Shown: one piece after another, positions 1-8,716 of the stretch
Layout: each line of letters starts with the position of its first letter
How positions within the stretch are numbered: the stretch's first letter is position 1
Assembly: GCA_900769945.1 (NCBI GenBank)
Contig: CAAGIO010000022.1
Coordinates: forward strand, 62,001-126,000
Source of the DNA: Bacteroidales bacterium
Lineage (GTDB): Bacteria > Bacteroidota > Bacteroidia > Bacteroidales > F082
Length of the DNA: 64,000 nt
Reading direction: 5' to 3'
The notes under the pieces: generated by a model
Databases searched by the model: none
What the model saw: the letters and a program-made list of their open reading frames with translations, nothing else
What the model was told of the DNA's origin: nothing
Translations under genes and position numbers: made by a program

Positions 1-406
1 GCTCGAAGCACTACTCTTAGAGAATAGAGATAAGGACAAGTTCAGCACATATACCAACGCCGGCATACATAAAGACGACTTTATCTTCAATATCGACTCC
101 CACCAAGTGAAACGATACGGCTCTCAAGGCCAACAGAAGTCGTTCGTCGTCGCAATAAAACTCGCACAGTTTGAGTTTTTTTATAATAAGATTGGCTTCA
201 AGCCTATTCTCCTGCTCGACGACGTGTTCGACAAATTAGATGACAACAGGGTGGCCCAACTCGTCAAACTTGTAGGAAACGAACATTTCGGACAGGTGTT
301 TATCTCTGACACTCAAAGGCAGAGGATACAGTTCCTGCTCGATAATATTGAAGGAAAACATAAGATTTTTAACGTAAATCATGGAGTGGTAAACGAAGAT
401 GAATGA
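1..406 (+). CDS. recF: RecF, C-terminal part
   Basis: This is the C-terminal third of the SMC-like ATPase RecF, which loads RecA at single-stranded gaps during recombinational repair. The reading frame is already open at the window edge (frame 2), so the start lies outside. Visible hallmarks are the ABC-signature region RYGSQGQQKSF and the Walker B/D-loop stretch LLLDDVFDKLDD, followed by a terminal ISDT segment typical of RecF. The stop overlaps the start of the next gene by 8 bases, indicating translational coupling. The recF-DUF721 order is common in Bacteroidetes. The only oddity is the truncation by the window edge. Confidence 0.95.
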   Translation, partial: LEALLLENRDKDKFSTYTNAGIHKDDFIFNIDSHQVKRYGSQGQQKSFVVAIKLAQFEFFYNKIGFKPILLLDDVFDKLDDNRVAQLVKLVGNEHFGQVFISDTQRQRIQFLLDNIEGKHKIFNVNHGVVNEDE

Positions 407-689
407 CCCTAATATTTCTACTTTGGCAGAGCTGATAAAAGCGTTCTATCATGAAAATAACAGGGATAACGCTATTGTGGAGCAGATTGTCATCGACTCT
501 TGGAGAACTGTTGTCGGTGATTTCGTCGCATCTCATACCCTGAAGCTGAACATCAGGAACAACGTGCTTTTCGTGAAAGTCGATGCCGATTCCCTGAGGA
601 ATGAGCTGCTTTTCGCTAAATCTCTTCTGATGGAGAAACTGAATATGAGGGCTGGAGATGAAATTTTAAAAGATATTGTTATAACGTAA
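399..689 (+). CDS. DUF721 / DciA-like protein
   Basis: A 96-residue protein of the DUF721 family, related to the KH-like domain of DciA, which helps load the replicative helicase in bacteria without DnaC. The pattern is typical: an N-terminal helix (LAELIKAFYHENN), then IVIDSWRTVVGDFVASHT, then a beta segment with LFVKVDADSLRNELLFAK. It overlaps the end of recF, a conserved arrangement in this phylum. The family assignment is good. The helicase-loading role is inferred from the family and not shown for this short version. Confidence 0.85.
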   Translation: MNDPNISTLAELIKAFYHENNRDNAIVEQIVIDSWRTVVGDFVASHTLKLNIRNNVLFVKVDADSLRNELLFAKSLLMEKLNMRAGDEILKDIVIT

Positions 690-701
690 AATATTTTTTT
701 T

Positions 702-709
702 TATTTTTG
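702..709 (+). promoter_or_regulatory. -7 box upstream of efp
   Basis: TATTTTTG matches the Bacteroidetes sigma-ABfr -7 consensus TAnnTTTG. It lies about 64 bases before the efp start codon, implying a leader of roughly 55 nt. No clear -33 TTTG is visible because the upstream sequence is a T-run. Confidence 0.55.
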
Positions 710-772
710 CAACGCTTTAGCCCAAAATAGGCTGATAGAATTAACATTTATAATAATTTAGAAGTTTGGTAT

Positions 773-1339
773 ATGATTAACTCACAAGACATTAAAATCG
801 GAAGCTGCATTAGAATGGATGGTAAATTGTATTTCTGCGTTGACTTCCAACATGTTAAGCCAGGAAAAGGAAATACAATTATGCGTATTAAGTTGAAAAG
901 TGTAGTTGATGGTCGTACCCTTGAACGTCGTTTCGACATTGGTGAAAAACTTGAAGATGTACGCGTTGAACACCGCCAATATCAGTTCCTTTACAAAGAA
1001 GGTGAAGATTTCATCTTTATGAATCAGGAAGATTTCGAGCAGATTCCGCTTATGAAGGACCTTATCACTGGCGTTGACTTCCTTAAAGAAAGTGATGTTT
1101 GTGATGTCGTTTTCGACACATCAACAGACACAGTGCTTTATGCAGAACTTCCTGTCAAGACTGTTCTCGAAGTTACCTATACTGAGCCAGGGGAAAAAGG
1201 AAATACCGCAACAAACGCAATGAAGGAGGCAACCCTTGAGACTGGCGCAAAAATCAGAGTCCCTCTGTTCATTAATACAGGTGATAAGGTTAGAGTGGAT
1301 ACACGTACAGGCGAATACGCTGAGAGAGTAAGAGAATAA
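773..1339 (+). CDS. efp: Elongation factor P
   Basis: EF-P binds stalled ribosomes between the P and E sites and relieves stalling at polyproline. At 188 residues it has the normal length. The N-terminal KOW-like domain carries the loop HVKPGKGNTIMRIK, whose exposed lysine is the site modified in other phyla; the modification in Bacteroidetes cannot be deduced here. Domains II and III follow (DLITGVDFLKESDVCDV; ETGAKIRVPLFINTGDKVRVDTRTG, with the latter motif broken here only by the text). The start codon lies after an AT-rich leader with its own -7 box. The acyltransferase gene follows 8 bases downstream. Confidence 0.97.
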   Translation: MINSQDIKIGSCIRMDGKLYFCVDFQHVKPGKGNTIMRIKLKSVVDGRTLERRFDIGEKLEDVRVEHRQYQFLYKEGEDFIFMNQEDFEQIPLMKDLITGVDFLKESDVCDVVFDTSTDTVLYAELPVKTVLEVTYTEPGEKGNTATNAMKEATLETGAKIRVPLFINTGDKVRVDTRTGEYAERVRE

Positions 1340-1347
1340 TTAGCAAT

Positions 1348-2280
1348 ATGAGAATAGAGCCAAACACGACATTAAAATGTGTCGCCGATTTCATCGGTGC
1401 TAAAAAGATGATCGGATCCCCCGACTTCATCATCTCTGGACTGAACGAGATTCATGAGGTTGAACCGGGCGACATCACCTTTGTTGATCACCCAAAATAC
1501 TATAGTAAAGCCTTGAACTCGGCAGCGACAACGATCATTATTAACACCGATCAAGTTGATTGTCCTGATGGTAAGGCTCTTCTTGTTCATGACTGTCCTT
1601 TTGACGCTTTTAACAAACTGATATTGTCATACCGCAAGTTTGAACCATCTCATTCAATGGTCAGCCCTAAAGCAGAAATAGGTGAGGGTACTATTATTGA
1701 ACCGGGAGCCTTCGTCGCCGACCATGTGAAAATAGGTAAGAACTGCATTATTCACGCTAACGTGTCAATCAATAACCATGTTGTAATTGGTGATAACGTC
1801 ATTATTCAAAGTGGTTCCGTCATCGGTGGTGACGCATGCTACTTCCAACGCCGTAAAGAAGGCTTCGTGAAGTTTGAGTCTTGCGGCCGCGTGGTGATTG
1901 AGGACGATGTGGAAATAGGTGCCCTCTGCGCTATCGACCTCGGCGTCACAAGCGATACTATTATTGGTAAAGGCACTAAAACAGATAACCATGTACAAGT
2001 AGGACACGATGCCAAAATTGGAAAGTATTGCTTCCTTGGCGCACATAGTGCTGTCGGCGGTGTCACTAAGGTTATGGATAATGTCTCTATCTGGTCTATG
2101 TCTGCCGTTAATAAAGACCTCGTCATAGCCGAAGGTACTACAGTGCTCGCATATTCTGCTATAGATAAGGATACCGAACCCGGCGTTACCTACTTCGGTG
2201 TTCCCGGCGATGAGGTGAAGAAAAAATGGAGAGAGATAGCATGTACAAGGATGTTGCCCGATTTAGTTAAGAAACTGTAG
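1348..2280 (+). CDS. lpxD: LpxD-type UDP-3-O-acylglucosamine N-acyltransferase
   Basis: This enzyme adds the N-linked hydroxyacyl chain to UDP-3-O-acylglucosamine in lipid A synthesis. The N-terminal uridine-binding domain (FISGLNEIHEVEPGDITFVD) is followed by left-handed beta-helix hexapeptide repeats from about residue 100 (GEGTIIEPGAFV, GKNCIIHANVSI, GDNVIIQSGSVI). The segment DNHVQVGHDAKIG contains the His equivalent to the catalytic His of E. coli LpxD. At 310 residues it is shorter than the usual ~345. Bacteroidales often carry a second, shorter LpxD-like paralogue next to efp, so this may be that copy and not the main enzyme. It is cotranscribed with efp (8-base gap). Confidence 0.85.
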   Translation: MRIEPNTTLKCVADFIGAKKMIGSPDFIISGLNEIHEVEPGDITFVDHPKYYSKALNSAATTIIINTDQVDCPDGKALLVHDCPFDAFNKLILSYRKFEPSHSMVSPKAEIGEGTIIEPGAFVADHVKIGKNCIIHANVSINNHVVIGDNVIIQSGSVIGGDACYFQRRKEGFVKFESCGRVVIEDDVEIGALCAIDLGVTSDTIIGKGTKTDNHVQVGHDAKIGKYCFLGAHSAVGGVTKVMDNVSIWSMSAVNKDLVIAEGTTVLAYSAIDKDTEPGVTYFGVPGDEVKKKWREIACTRMLPDLVKKL

Positions 2281-2306
2281 AGTATTTCTCATTTAAAATT
2301 ATTTTT

Positions 2307-2337
2307 AGTCCATCTCTTTCTGAGGTGGACTTTTTTC
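2307..2337 (+). terminator. Rho-independent terminator after lpxD
   Basis: The stem AGTCCA/TGGACT (2307-2312 with 2326-2331) is followed at once by a T-run, 27 bases past the lpxD stop. It closes the recF-efp-lpxD run. Confidence 0.75.
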
Positions 2338-2486
2338 ACCCCCTGTTGTCCTTGCCCTATTCCCTCCTTATCTCTACAATGTAGTCTTCATGCTCATTGA
2401 TACTCCTTGTCGTTTTGTGTGACGTTTGTCCCTTTGTTTTTTGATTTCCCGTTTTTTCTTCTTGACTCGTACCTTGCGTCATATAA

Positions 2487-2494
2487 TATCTTTG
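2487..2494 (+). promoter_or_regulatory. -7 box upstream of MFS gene
   Basis: TATCTTTG, a full match to TAnnTTTG, 22 bases before the MFS start codon. It supports an independent, nearly leaderless transcript for the exporter. Confidence 0.65.
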
Positions 2495-2516
2495 CGGCTT
2501 CTAAACATTACACAAT

Positions 2517-3722
2517 ATGAAAAAAGCTATTACATTCTTCATCAGCCAGGCAATAACACTTTTCGGCTCACAGATTGTGGCGTTCGCCATTATTTGGTAT
2601 ATCACCATTGAGACAAGTTCTGGATTATGGGTCGCCTTGCTGACCATCTGTTCCTTTGTGCCACAGTTTCTTTGCTCTTTCATTGGTGGGGCACTTGCTG
2701 ACCGCTTCCCAAGGAAATCACTTATTATCGGAGCTGATGCAGCTATCGCTATCTTCACCCTCGCCCTTGTTCTGATGATGCCTCTTTTTCCTAATGGCTC
2801 TTCCTTTAGGATAGCCCTGCTTGTTATCGCTGCCCTTCGCTCTGCCGCAGCCGGTATCCAGACTCCTGCCGTGAACTCGGCAATACCTCTTATAGTCTCT
2901 CCGGAAAAGCTGATGAGAGCCAACGGTATTAATTCTACTTTGCAGTCGATAGCCAATTTCGCGGCACCCGCTGCAGCCGGCGCTGTGATGAGTCTTTCTA
3001 ACCTGCAATGGGCTTTGTGTATTGACATTGTAACAGCAGCCATCGGAATATCATTGCTTTGTTTCATCAACATACCTTCTTCAAAAGATGAAAATCAGGG
3101 AACAAGGAAGGAAGGTTTGTTTTCCGATATTGTTGGCGGCGTCAGTTATGCAGTAAAAACTAAGATGGTTGGTGGTCTGTTATTATTGTTCGGTATCTTC
3201 ATTTTTCTCTCTATTCCTGCAGGATTTCTTGCAAACCTTTTTGTCGCAAGGAGTTTTGGAGACTCATACTCTAACCTGATGTTAGTAGAGGTCGTTGGTT
3301 TTGCCGGAATGTTGGTCGGTGGACTTATTATGGGTTCTTGGGGTGGTTTCAAGGATAGGTTTAAGACACTTCTCTTCTCGGCACTTCTCTTCGGCCTTTG
3401 TGGAGTATTTATGGGTTTGTCGAAAGGCTTCGTGGCTTATCTGATAATTATGCTGCTTTATGGTATTCCTCTTACTGCTTTCCAGACCGCTACCACAACA
3501 ATACTTCAAGAAAATGTTGACACCATGATGCAGGGAAGAGTGTTCGGGCTTCTGAACTCAATGTTTTCGGGCTTCCTCCCCATTGGAATGGCTGTCTTTG
3601 GTCCTATGGCAGATGTCGTTTCGCTACGTTTGTTGATTGTTGTCAGCAATATAGCAATAATAATAGTCTGTTCCGTCGTTATTCCGTACATAAGTAAAAG
3701 GTCGGTTTCTGTAAGTCGATAA
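2517..3722 (+). CDS. MFS transporter, multidrug/macrolide-efflux type
   Basis: A 401-residue major facilitator with about 12 hydrophobic segments. The loop between helices 2 and 3 reads GGALADRFPRKSLIIGADA, the family signature G-x3-D-R-x-x-R/K. The N-terminal half resembles MFS_3 exporters such as MefA-like macrolide pumps and EntS-like siderophore exporters, so it probably expels small molecules in exchange for protons. Substrate cannot be read from sequence. It stands alone, bounded by its own promoter and a terminator hairpin downstream. It is full length, with no sign of damage. Confidence 0.85.
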   Translation: MKKAITFFISQAITLFGSQIVAFAIIWYITIETSSGLWVALLTICSFVPQFLCSFIGGALADRFPRKSLIIGADAAIAIFTLALVLMMPLFPNGSSFRIALLVIAALRSAAAGIQTPAVNSAIPLIVSPEKLMRANGINSTLQSIANFAAPAAAGAVMSLSNLQWALCIDIVTAAIGISLLCFINIPSSKDENQGTRKEGLFSDIVGGVSYAVKTKMVGGLLLLFGIFIFLSIPAGFLANLFVARSFGDSYSNLMLVEVVGFAGMLVGGLIMGSWGGFKDRFKTLLFSALLFGLCGVFMGLSKGFVAYLIIMLLYGIPLTAFQTATTTILQENVDTMMQGRVFGLLNSMFSGFLPIGMAVFGPMADVVSLRLLIVVSNIAIIIVCSVVIPYISKRSVSVSR

Positions 3723-3810
3723 TAGAGGTTTGACTTCATAACATTATAGAAATTGCATTCATTGTGTTTAAAATCTAATGAAGATGATTCTGCGACATAG
3801 AATGCTAAAA

Positions 3811-3844
3811 AAAAGAGTCCATGGTAAAAATGCCGGACTCTTTT
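3811..3844. terminator. Bidirectional terminator between MFS and NagB-LmbE genes
   Basis: Perfect 10-bp stem AAAAGAGTCC/GGACTCTTTT with a 14-base loop. The A-run on one side and T-run on the other let it serve both convergent genes. Confidence 0.85.
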
Positions 3845-3892
3845 ATGTTTGTGATAGAATGATATTGTTGTTATCTATAAGTATTGTGTCGA

Positions 3893-6214
3893 TTATAATG
3901 CTGATTTAGCTTTATTCTTCATATCGTCGGCGAAAGCAACAAACTCAGACACATTCATTTCTTTAACGAAAATCAGTCCGTGAGTTGAGCGAATCAGAGG
4001 TGACTCATGTTCGTAGAAGTAATTCTTACCTAACACTAATTGAATGTCTTTCAGCTGTTTGACCCAAATACTTTCTGCGAGTTCGCTGAAGGAGCCGTCG
4101 AACTCTGGGCTTGGGTATTCGGCTTTCACTTGGGTGAGATAGCTTGAGGCGAAAGATTTCTCTATCACGGCGAAGGCGTTCAATGACACTGGAATGTAAG
4201 TGGTGGCTTCGACGGGATGGAATTTGTTCCATACGTTTCTATAACCAATAATCTTCAAGTTGCTAAGGTCTTCTTCCTGATTCCAAGCTATCACAGCGGC
4301 GGCTATTGCTTGAAGGACTTTATAATGTGTGTCAGGACCACTGCCTTCCGGGTCGATGACAACGCTGATGACAGTAGGTTTTATCTCACGTAGTTGTTTT
4401 AATATTGGAAGCACATCGCGTTCAAAATCAGGACCTTGGGAGAAGAGACCACTTTGATAGAAACCTAATCGCATGTGATGGATGTTTTTGACTTGAGTGC
4501 CTGTGTAAGCCCACACGAGCTCTTCTTCAAACTCCCTTATCATTCCTTTGAGTTTCTGAATGTTAGGTGTGTTCCGCTCTCCATCATAGCAGTTCTTTAA
4601 TATTTCAATCTGTTCGGAGATGACAGCTTTCAGTTCTGTCTCGTTTTTTATTCCCCAAATGCCAACCATGTCGCGTATTACCCTGTGGCAGAATCCTCTC
4701 CTCATCTCGTCACTGTTCTTTCTTGCCACATTGTCGAGATAATGGTAAACGTCTTTGTCGTACTTTAATCTATATCCGTTCTCGAAGAAGTCTTCATATT
4801 TTAACATTTGTATCTCACCATTCTCAATAAGTTTTAGTGAGTCTTCAAGAGCTTCCTCCATGAACCCGTTCGTTACGGAGTTAAATCCAGATGTCATAAT
4901 CGCAAAATGAACATTGTTGGAGATGTCGCGCAACTGTCTGTTGTTCAAAGGCATAATGCCGAGCATGATGTCATCGTGGTGTGGTCCCGTGTTGTAAATG
5001 ACTTGGTTTTTTGGAGCAATCATGCCTTTTAACAACTTCTCTTCCACTGTTTTTATGACATCTTTAACAGTGTCGAGGCTGACGTTTGGAATGTTTCTGC
5101 ACCTTTTATCGTTAAGAAGGTCTTCGATTGTGAGACGATGAGCGTATTTGTTGATTTTTTTACACAACCCTATTATGGCGCGTTGTGTCTTATCGAAATT
5201 CCAATCGCCTGATTCATAATACTTTGTTAGCGTATCGTTTAGTCTGCATGCAGCTCCTTCGGTAATATAGAACTTACAGTTCTTATAGCCAATCAACGAT
5301 GTACCGGGGTATAATGATGTCCTTTCTGACTCTAACGTGTTTTTGACAATCTGTGCGTTTGACTCTCCAGAAGCATAGACTATTGCTGTTACCTCCGGAT
5401 TGTAAGTGATGGTTTTCAAACCTATTGTTATCACAAGACGGTTTTTTGACACGTCAATGCCACCTAAATCAGATGCGGTGTCTGCTTGAGTGGCGAAGTT
5501 CGTCTTTATCAGCTGTGTGCTTGAAAATAAACTTGTTCCACTGATATTCAATGCGATACGTCCGTCACTGCCTATAGGACTCATAAAGAACCCAATGCCA
5601 CCTAACGCTTGAATCTTCTCCTCATAATGCGCACACCAGTCATCAATCATAAAAATAGACTGCTTTTGGATGAACTCGTTGTCGTTCTTAGGCTGACGAT
5701 ACCTTAACTCTAAATCTATCTTGAAGTCAGGAAACACCTCATTGAATGTCTTCCCTTGATACAGCGGTATCTCATCACAATTGATTAGTAACGCCTTATC
5801 CCTTTCAAAACCGAATCCTTTGATATAGACATCTTCAACATAATTGTTGATTGAGTTGTGCTGCTTTGGAGATATAGGGTAGAACTCTGACATCTGTACA
5901 AAATGAAGTCCTGTAAGGCTTGGCTTCTTAAGCCCGCTTAGACCGTTGTCGCTCAATACTTTCTGTATCTCTTCACTGTCCCAATTGTCTAATATCTTGT
6001 GAGTGTATTCAATAAAATATTGTGGAGTCTTACCTGTTGGCAGAGAGATTACTCCTTCAGGGTTTTCTGACACCCATTCTATAAAACGTAATGACATAAG
6101 CAATCCAAGTTGTGGCACACTCTCAGTCACAATGTATGGTATCTTGGTGCTTATCTCCTTGTTTCTAGACCTTTCCAGAAACTTCTCCTCGGTTTTTGAA
6201 AAATTAATATTCAT
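3893..6214 (-). CDS. NagB-LmbE fusion, glucosamine-6-phosphate deaminase-like
   Basis: A two-domain protein of about 773 residues. The N-terminal part is a NagB/RpiA-fold deaminase domain (EGVISLPTGKTPQYFIEY; GGIGFFMSPIGSDGRIALN, compare GGIGxDGHIAFN in NagB). The C-terminal part is a PIG-L/LmbE deacetylase domain with the metal-site motif HHDDIM in TGPHHDDIMLGIMP. It probably converts amino-sugar phosphates and may deacetylate a related substrate. The chosen ATG at 6214 starts MNINFSKTEEKF; the frame is open further upstream, but that part is hydrophobic and crosses the -7 box, so it is unlikely to be translated. It diverges from the GH95-GH20 genes, suggesting a shared glycan-use role. Confidence 0.85.
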   Translation of the reverse strand: MNINFSKTEEKFLERSRNKEISTKIPYIVTESVPQLGLLMSLRFIEWVSENPEGVISLPTGKTPQYFIEYTHKILDNWDSEEIQKVLSDNGLSGLKKPSLTGLHFVQMSEFYPISPKQHNSINNYVEDVYIKGFGFERDKALLINCDEIPLYQGKTFNEVFPDFKIDLELRYRQPKNDNEFIQKQSIFMIDDWCAHYEEKIQALGGIGFFMSPIGSDGRIALNISGTSLFSSTQLIKTNFATQADTASDLGGIDVSKNRLVITIGLKTITYNPEVTAIVYASGESNAQIVKNTLESERTSLYPGTSLIGYKNCKFYITEGAACRLNDTLTKYYESGDWNFDKTQRAIIGLCKKINKYAHRLTIEDLLNDKRCRNIPNVSLDTVKDVIKTVEEKLLKGMIAPKNQVIYNTGPHHDDIMLGIMPLNNRQLRDISNNVHFAIMTSGFNSVTNGFMEEALEDSLKLIENGEIQMLKYEDFFENGYRLKYDKDVYHYLDNVARKNSDEMRRGFCHRVIRDMVGIWGIKNETELKAVISEQIEILKNCYDGERNTPNIQKLKGMIREFEEELVWAYTGTQVKNIHHMRLGFYQSGLFSQGPDFERDVLPILKQLREIKPTVISVVIDPEGSGPDTHYKVLQAIAAAVIAWNQEEDLSNLKIIGYRNVWNKFHPVEATTYIPVSLNAFAVIEKSFASSYLTQVKAEYPSPEFDGSFSELAESIWVKQLKDIQLVLGKNYFYEHESPLIRSTHGLIFVKEMNVSEFVAFADDMKNKAKSAL

Positions 6215-6234
6215 ATTTAAACAAATAAGTTTTG

Positions 6235-6242
6235 CAAAGTTA
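6235..6242 (-). promoter_or_regulatory. -7 box for NagB-LmbE gene
   Basis: Read on the minus strand this is TAACTTTG, a consensus TAnnTTTG box 20 bases before the chosen start codon at 6214. It supports that start. Confidence 0.65.
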
Positions 6243-6261
6243 ATCAAAATGTAAAAATGTG

Positions 6262-6269
6262 TATCTTTG
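6262..6269 (+). promoter_or_regulatory. -7 box for GH95 gene
   Basis: TATCTTTG, 15 bases before the GH95 start. It is divergent from the -7 box at 6235-6242, so both promoters occupy a 70-base shared region. Confidence 0.65.
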
Positions 6270-6284
6270 TGAATAAAAAATATT

Positions 6285-8702
6285 ATGAAAATATTAGTTT
6301 TTATCATTGTTGTTATACTTCTCTCTCAATGGAGAAAAATGGGTTGTTTTTGGAAGACAATCTTTGTTTTTACTCTTATATATCTGATTTCCAATATTAA
6401 TAATAAGCCGAGTAAGTCTCCAATATGGTTCGACTGTCCTGCTGAGCGTTGGGAAGAAAGCCTTCCTCTTGGTAATGGCCGCATCGGAATGATGCTATAT
6501 GGAGGTGTTTTCGAGGAAAAGATTGTCTTGAATGATATTACAATGTGGTCGGGTTCGGTGGCTGATTATTCTAACGACAGCGCACTTGTAGCACTGCCGG
6601 AGATTCGCAGACTGCTGCTTGAAGGAAGAAATTACGAGGCTCAAAACCTTATGTATGAGAAGTTTACTTGTGGAAATAACGGCTCAAACTATGGCGCCGG
6701 AGCTGATGCCACTTACGGCTGCTACCAGATGTTGGCAAATATGCATCTAAAATTCTTTTATAAAGAGAAGGGTAAGAATCATAACAATGTTACCAATTAT
6801 AGAAGGGAACTTGATATTGATAATGCTGTTGCAAAGACTACTTTTTCGTATGATGGTGTTGATTATGAACGTGAATACTTCACATCTATGAGTGATGATG
6901 TCGCTGTTATTCGTCTCTCTGCTGATAAAAACAACTGCATTTCTTTTGAAGCGTGTCTTGATAGGATTGAGAGAGCTTCGTTCAACACTCTTGATGACGC
7001 TATAGTAATGACGGGACAACTAAATGATGGCAGGAATGGTGACGATGGCGTGCGTTTTATGTCGAAGTTGATGGTGAAGAAAAAAGGAGGTGACTTGCAC
7101 TTTGCCGATAATAAGATTGTTGTGAGAAACGCCTCCGAGGTGATGCTTGTCCTTTCCACTTGTACAGATTTCTATGACGATGATTATCAGTCTTTCGTTG
7201 ATGATAAACTTGAATACGCAATGGGAGTCTCTTGGAATAAGTTATTACGAAATCATGTGAAAAAGTATAAGGATTATTATGATAGGGTAGGGCTGACTCT
7301 TGGTGAGGCAAGGAAAGAGGCCTTGACTATTGATGAGCAACTTGAAGATTACCAATATGATGAAGACCCATATCTTGCTGCCCTCTATTTCAATTACGGG
7401 AGGTATCTGTTCATCTCTTCAACACGTGCTGGCTGTCTGCCTCCTAATCTTCAAGGGTTGTGGGCTAATACGGTTCAGACTCCTTGGAACGGTGACTACC
7501 ATATTAATATTAATCTTCAGATGAACCATTGGCTTGCGGAGACTTGTAATCTTCCGGAGTTGACCGAGCCACTCATCAATATGATTAAAGGCATGGTGGA
7601 GTCGGGCGAGAAGACGGCAAAGTCCTTCTATGGTGCCGATGGCTGGGTGGCTCACATGATGACAAATCCGTGGTGTTTCACTGCTCCGGGTGAGCATCCT
7701 TCGTGGGGTGCAACAAACACTGGTGGGGCGTGGTTGTGCCAGCATCTTTGGAAGCATTATCTGTACTCACTTGATAAAGATTATCTTAGAGACATCTATC
7801 CTGTTTTGCGAGGTTCAGCACAGTTCTTCCATTCCATGATGATTGAGGAGCCTTCACACGGTTGGCTCGTCACAGCACCTACATCTTCGCCGGAGAACGC
7901 CTTCTTCGATGCCCAAGGTCATCACATATATGTATGTATGGGCTCAACGATGGATATACAGATTATTACCGAGTTGTTCCTTAACGTCATTGAGGCAAAC
8001 CGTATCTTGGGTCTTGATGATGACTTCGCTGACGTGCTATCCTCCGATTTGAAGAGGCTTCCGCCTATGCAGGTGTCTGATGAGGGTTATCTTCAGGAAT
8101 GGCTTGAAGATTACAAGGAGACTGATGTTCACCATAGACATGTCTCACATCTATATGGACTCCATCCCGCAAGCCTAATCACTAAGACAAAGACCCCGGA
8201 ACTCTTTGAGGCATGTAAGAAGACTTTAGATAGGCGTGGTGACGATGGCACGGGCTGGTCGAGGGCTTGGAAGATAAACTTCTGGGCAAGGCTGCACGAT
8301 GGCGACAGGGCTAACCTTTTGCTGAAGAACCTGCTCCAACCGGCTTTCTATGGCGATGCTGTCAGAGCTGGCTCTTATCCAAATATGTTCTGCGCTCACC
8401 CTCCTTTCCAGATAGATGGAAACCTCGGTGGTGCCGCCGGAATTGCAGAGATGCTCCTCCAAAGCCATGACGGTTTTATTGATGTACTTCCTGCACTGCC
8501 ATCATCATGGAAATCAGGCAGTTTCAAAGGCCTTTGCACAGAAGGCGGTGCCGTGATAGACTGCACTTGGGAAAACGGTATCGTAAAATCCTTGAAAGTG
8601 TTTTCAAAAACAGGTGGTGACTACCTGATTAATACACCTTCTGCTGATGAAATGCTCTCTGTCTCTCTTAAAAAAGGAAAAAGTAAATCTATTAATTTCT
8701 AA
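6285..8702 (+). CDS. GH95 family alpha-L-fucosidase
   Basis: An 805-residue glycoside hydrolase of family 95, which removes alpha-1,2-linked L-fucose (or galactose) from host glycans by inversion. The N-terminal beta-domain opens with WFDCPAERWEESLPLGNGRIGMM, family-typical (split: WFDCPAERWEE, LPLGNGRIG), followed by VLNDITMWSGS. The (alpha/alpha)6 domain includes NLQGLWANTVQTPWNGDYH and NINLQMNHWLAETCN, which carry the catalytic Asn/Asp region. A hydrophobic segment near residues 23-37 after a short basic stretch indicates export. The start is debatable: ATG 6285 fits the promoter, but a later Met before the hydrophobic segment is possible. It lies 14 bases before the GH20 gene. Confidence 0.93.
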   Translation: MKILVFIIVVILLSQWRKMGCFWKTIFVFTLIYLISNINNKPSKSPIWFDCPAERWEESLPLGNGRIGMMLYGGVFEEKIVLNDITMWSGSVADYSNDSALVALPEIRRLLLEGRNYEAQNLMYEKFTCGNNGSNYGAGADATYGCYQMLANMHLKFFYKEKGKNHNNVTNYRRELDIDNAVAKTTFSYDGVDYEREYFTSMSDDVAVIRLSADKNNCISFEACLDRIERASFNTLDDAIVMTGQLNDGRNGDDGVRFMSKLMVKKKGGDLHFADNKIVVRNASEVMLVLSTCTDFYDDDYQSFVDDKLEYAMGVSWNKLLRNHVKKYKDYYDRVGLTLGEARKEALTIDEQLEDYQYDEDPYLAALYFNYGRYLFISSTRAGCLPPNLQGLWANTVQTPWNGDYHININLQMNHWLAETCNLPELTEPLINMIKGMVESGEKTAKSFYGADGWVAHMMTNPWCFTAPGEHPSWGATNTGGAWLCQHLWKHYLYSLDKDYLRDIYPVLRGSAQFFHSMMIEEPSHGWLVTAPTSSPENAFFDAQGHHIYVCMGSTMDIQIITELFLNVIEANRILGLDDDFADVLSSDLKRLPPMQVSDEGYLQEWLEDYKETDVHHRHVSHLYGLHPASLITKTKTPELFEACKKTLDRRGDDGTGWSRAWKINFWARLHDGDRANLLLKNLLQPAFYGDAVRAGSYPNMFCAHPPFQIDGNLGGAAGIAEMLLQSHDGFIDVLPALPSSWKSGSFKGLCTEGGAVIDCTWENGIVKSLKVFSKTGGDYLINTPSADEMLSVSLKKGKSKSINF

Positions 8703-8716
8703 ATATTATCTTTACT

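Noticed and set aside
2501..3073. 190-codon minus-strand frame opposite the MFS gene
   Set aside because: Shadow of the transporter; no promoter or ribosome site, and the plus-strand protein is clearly real.
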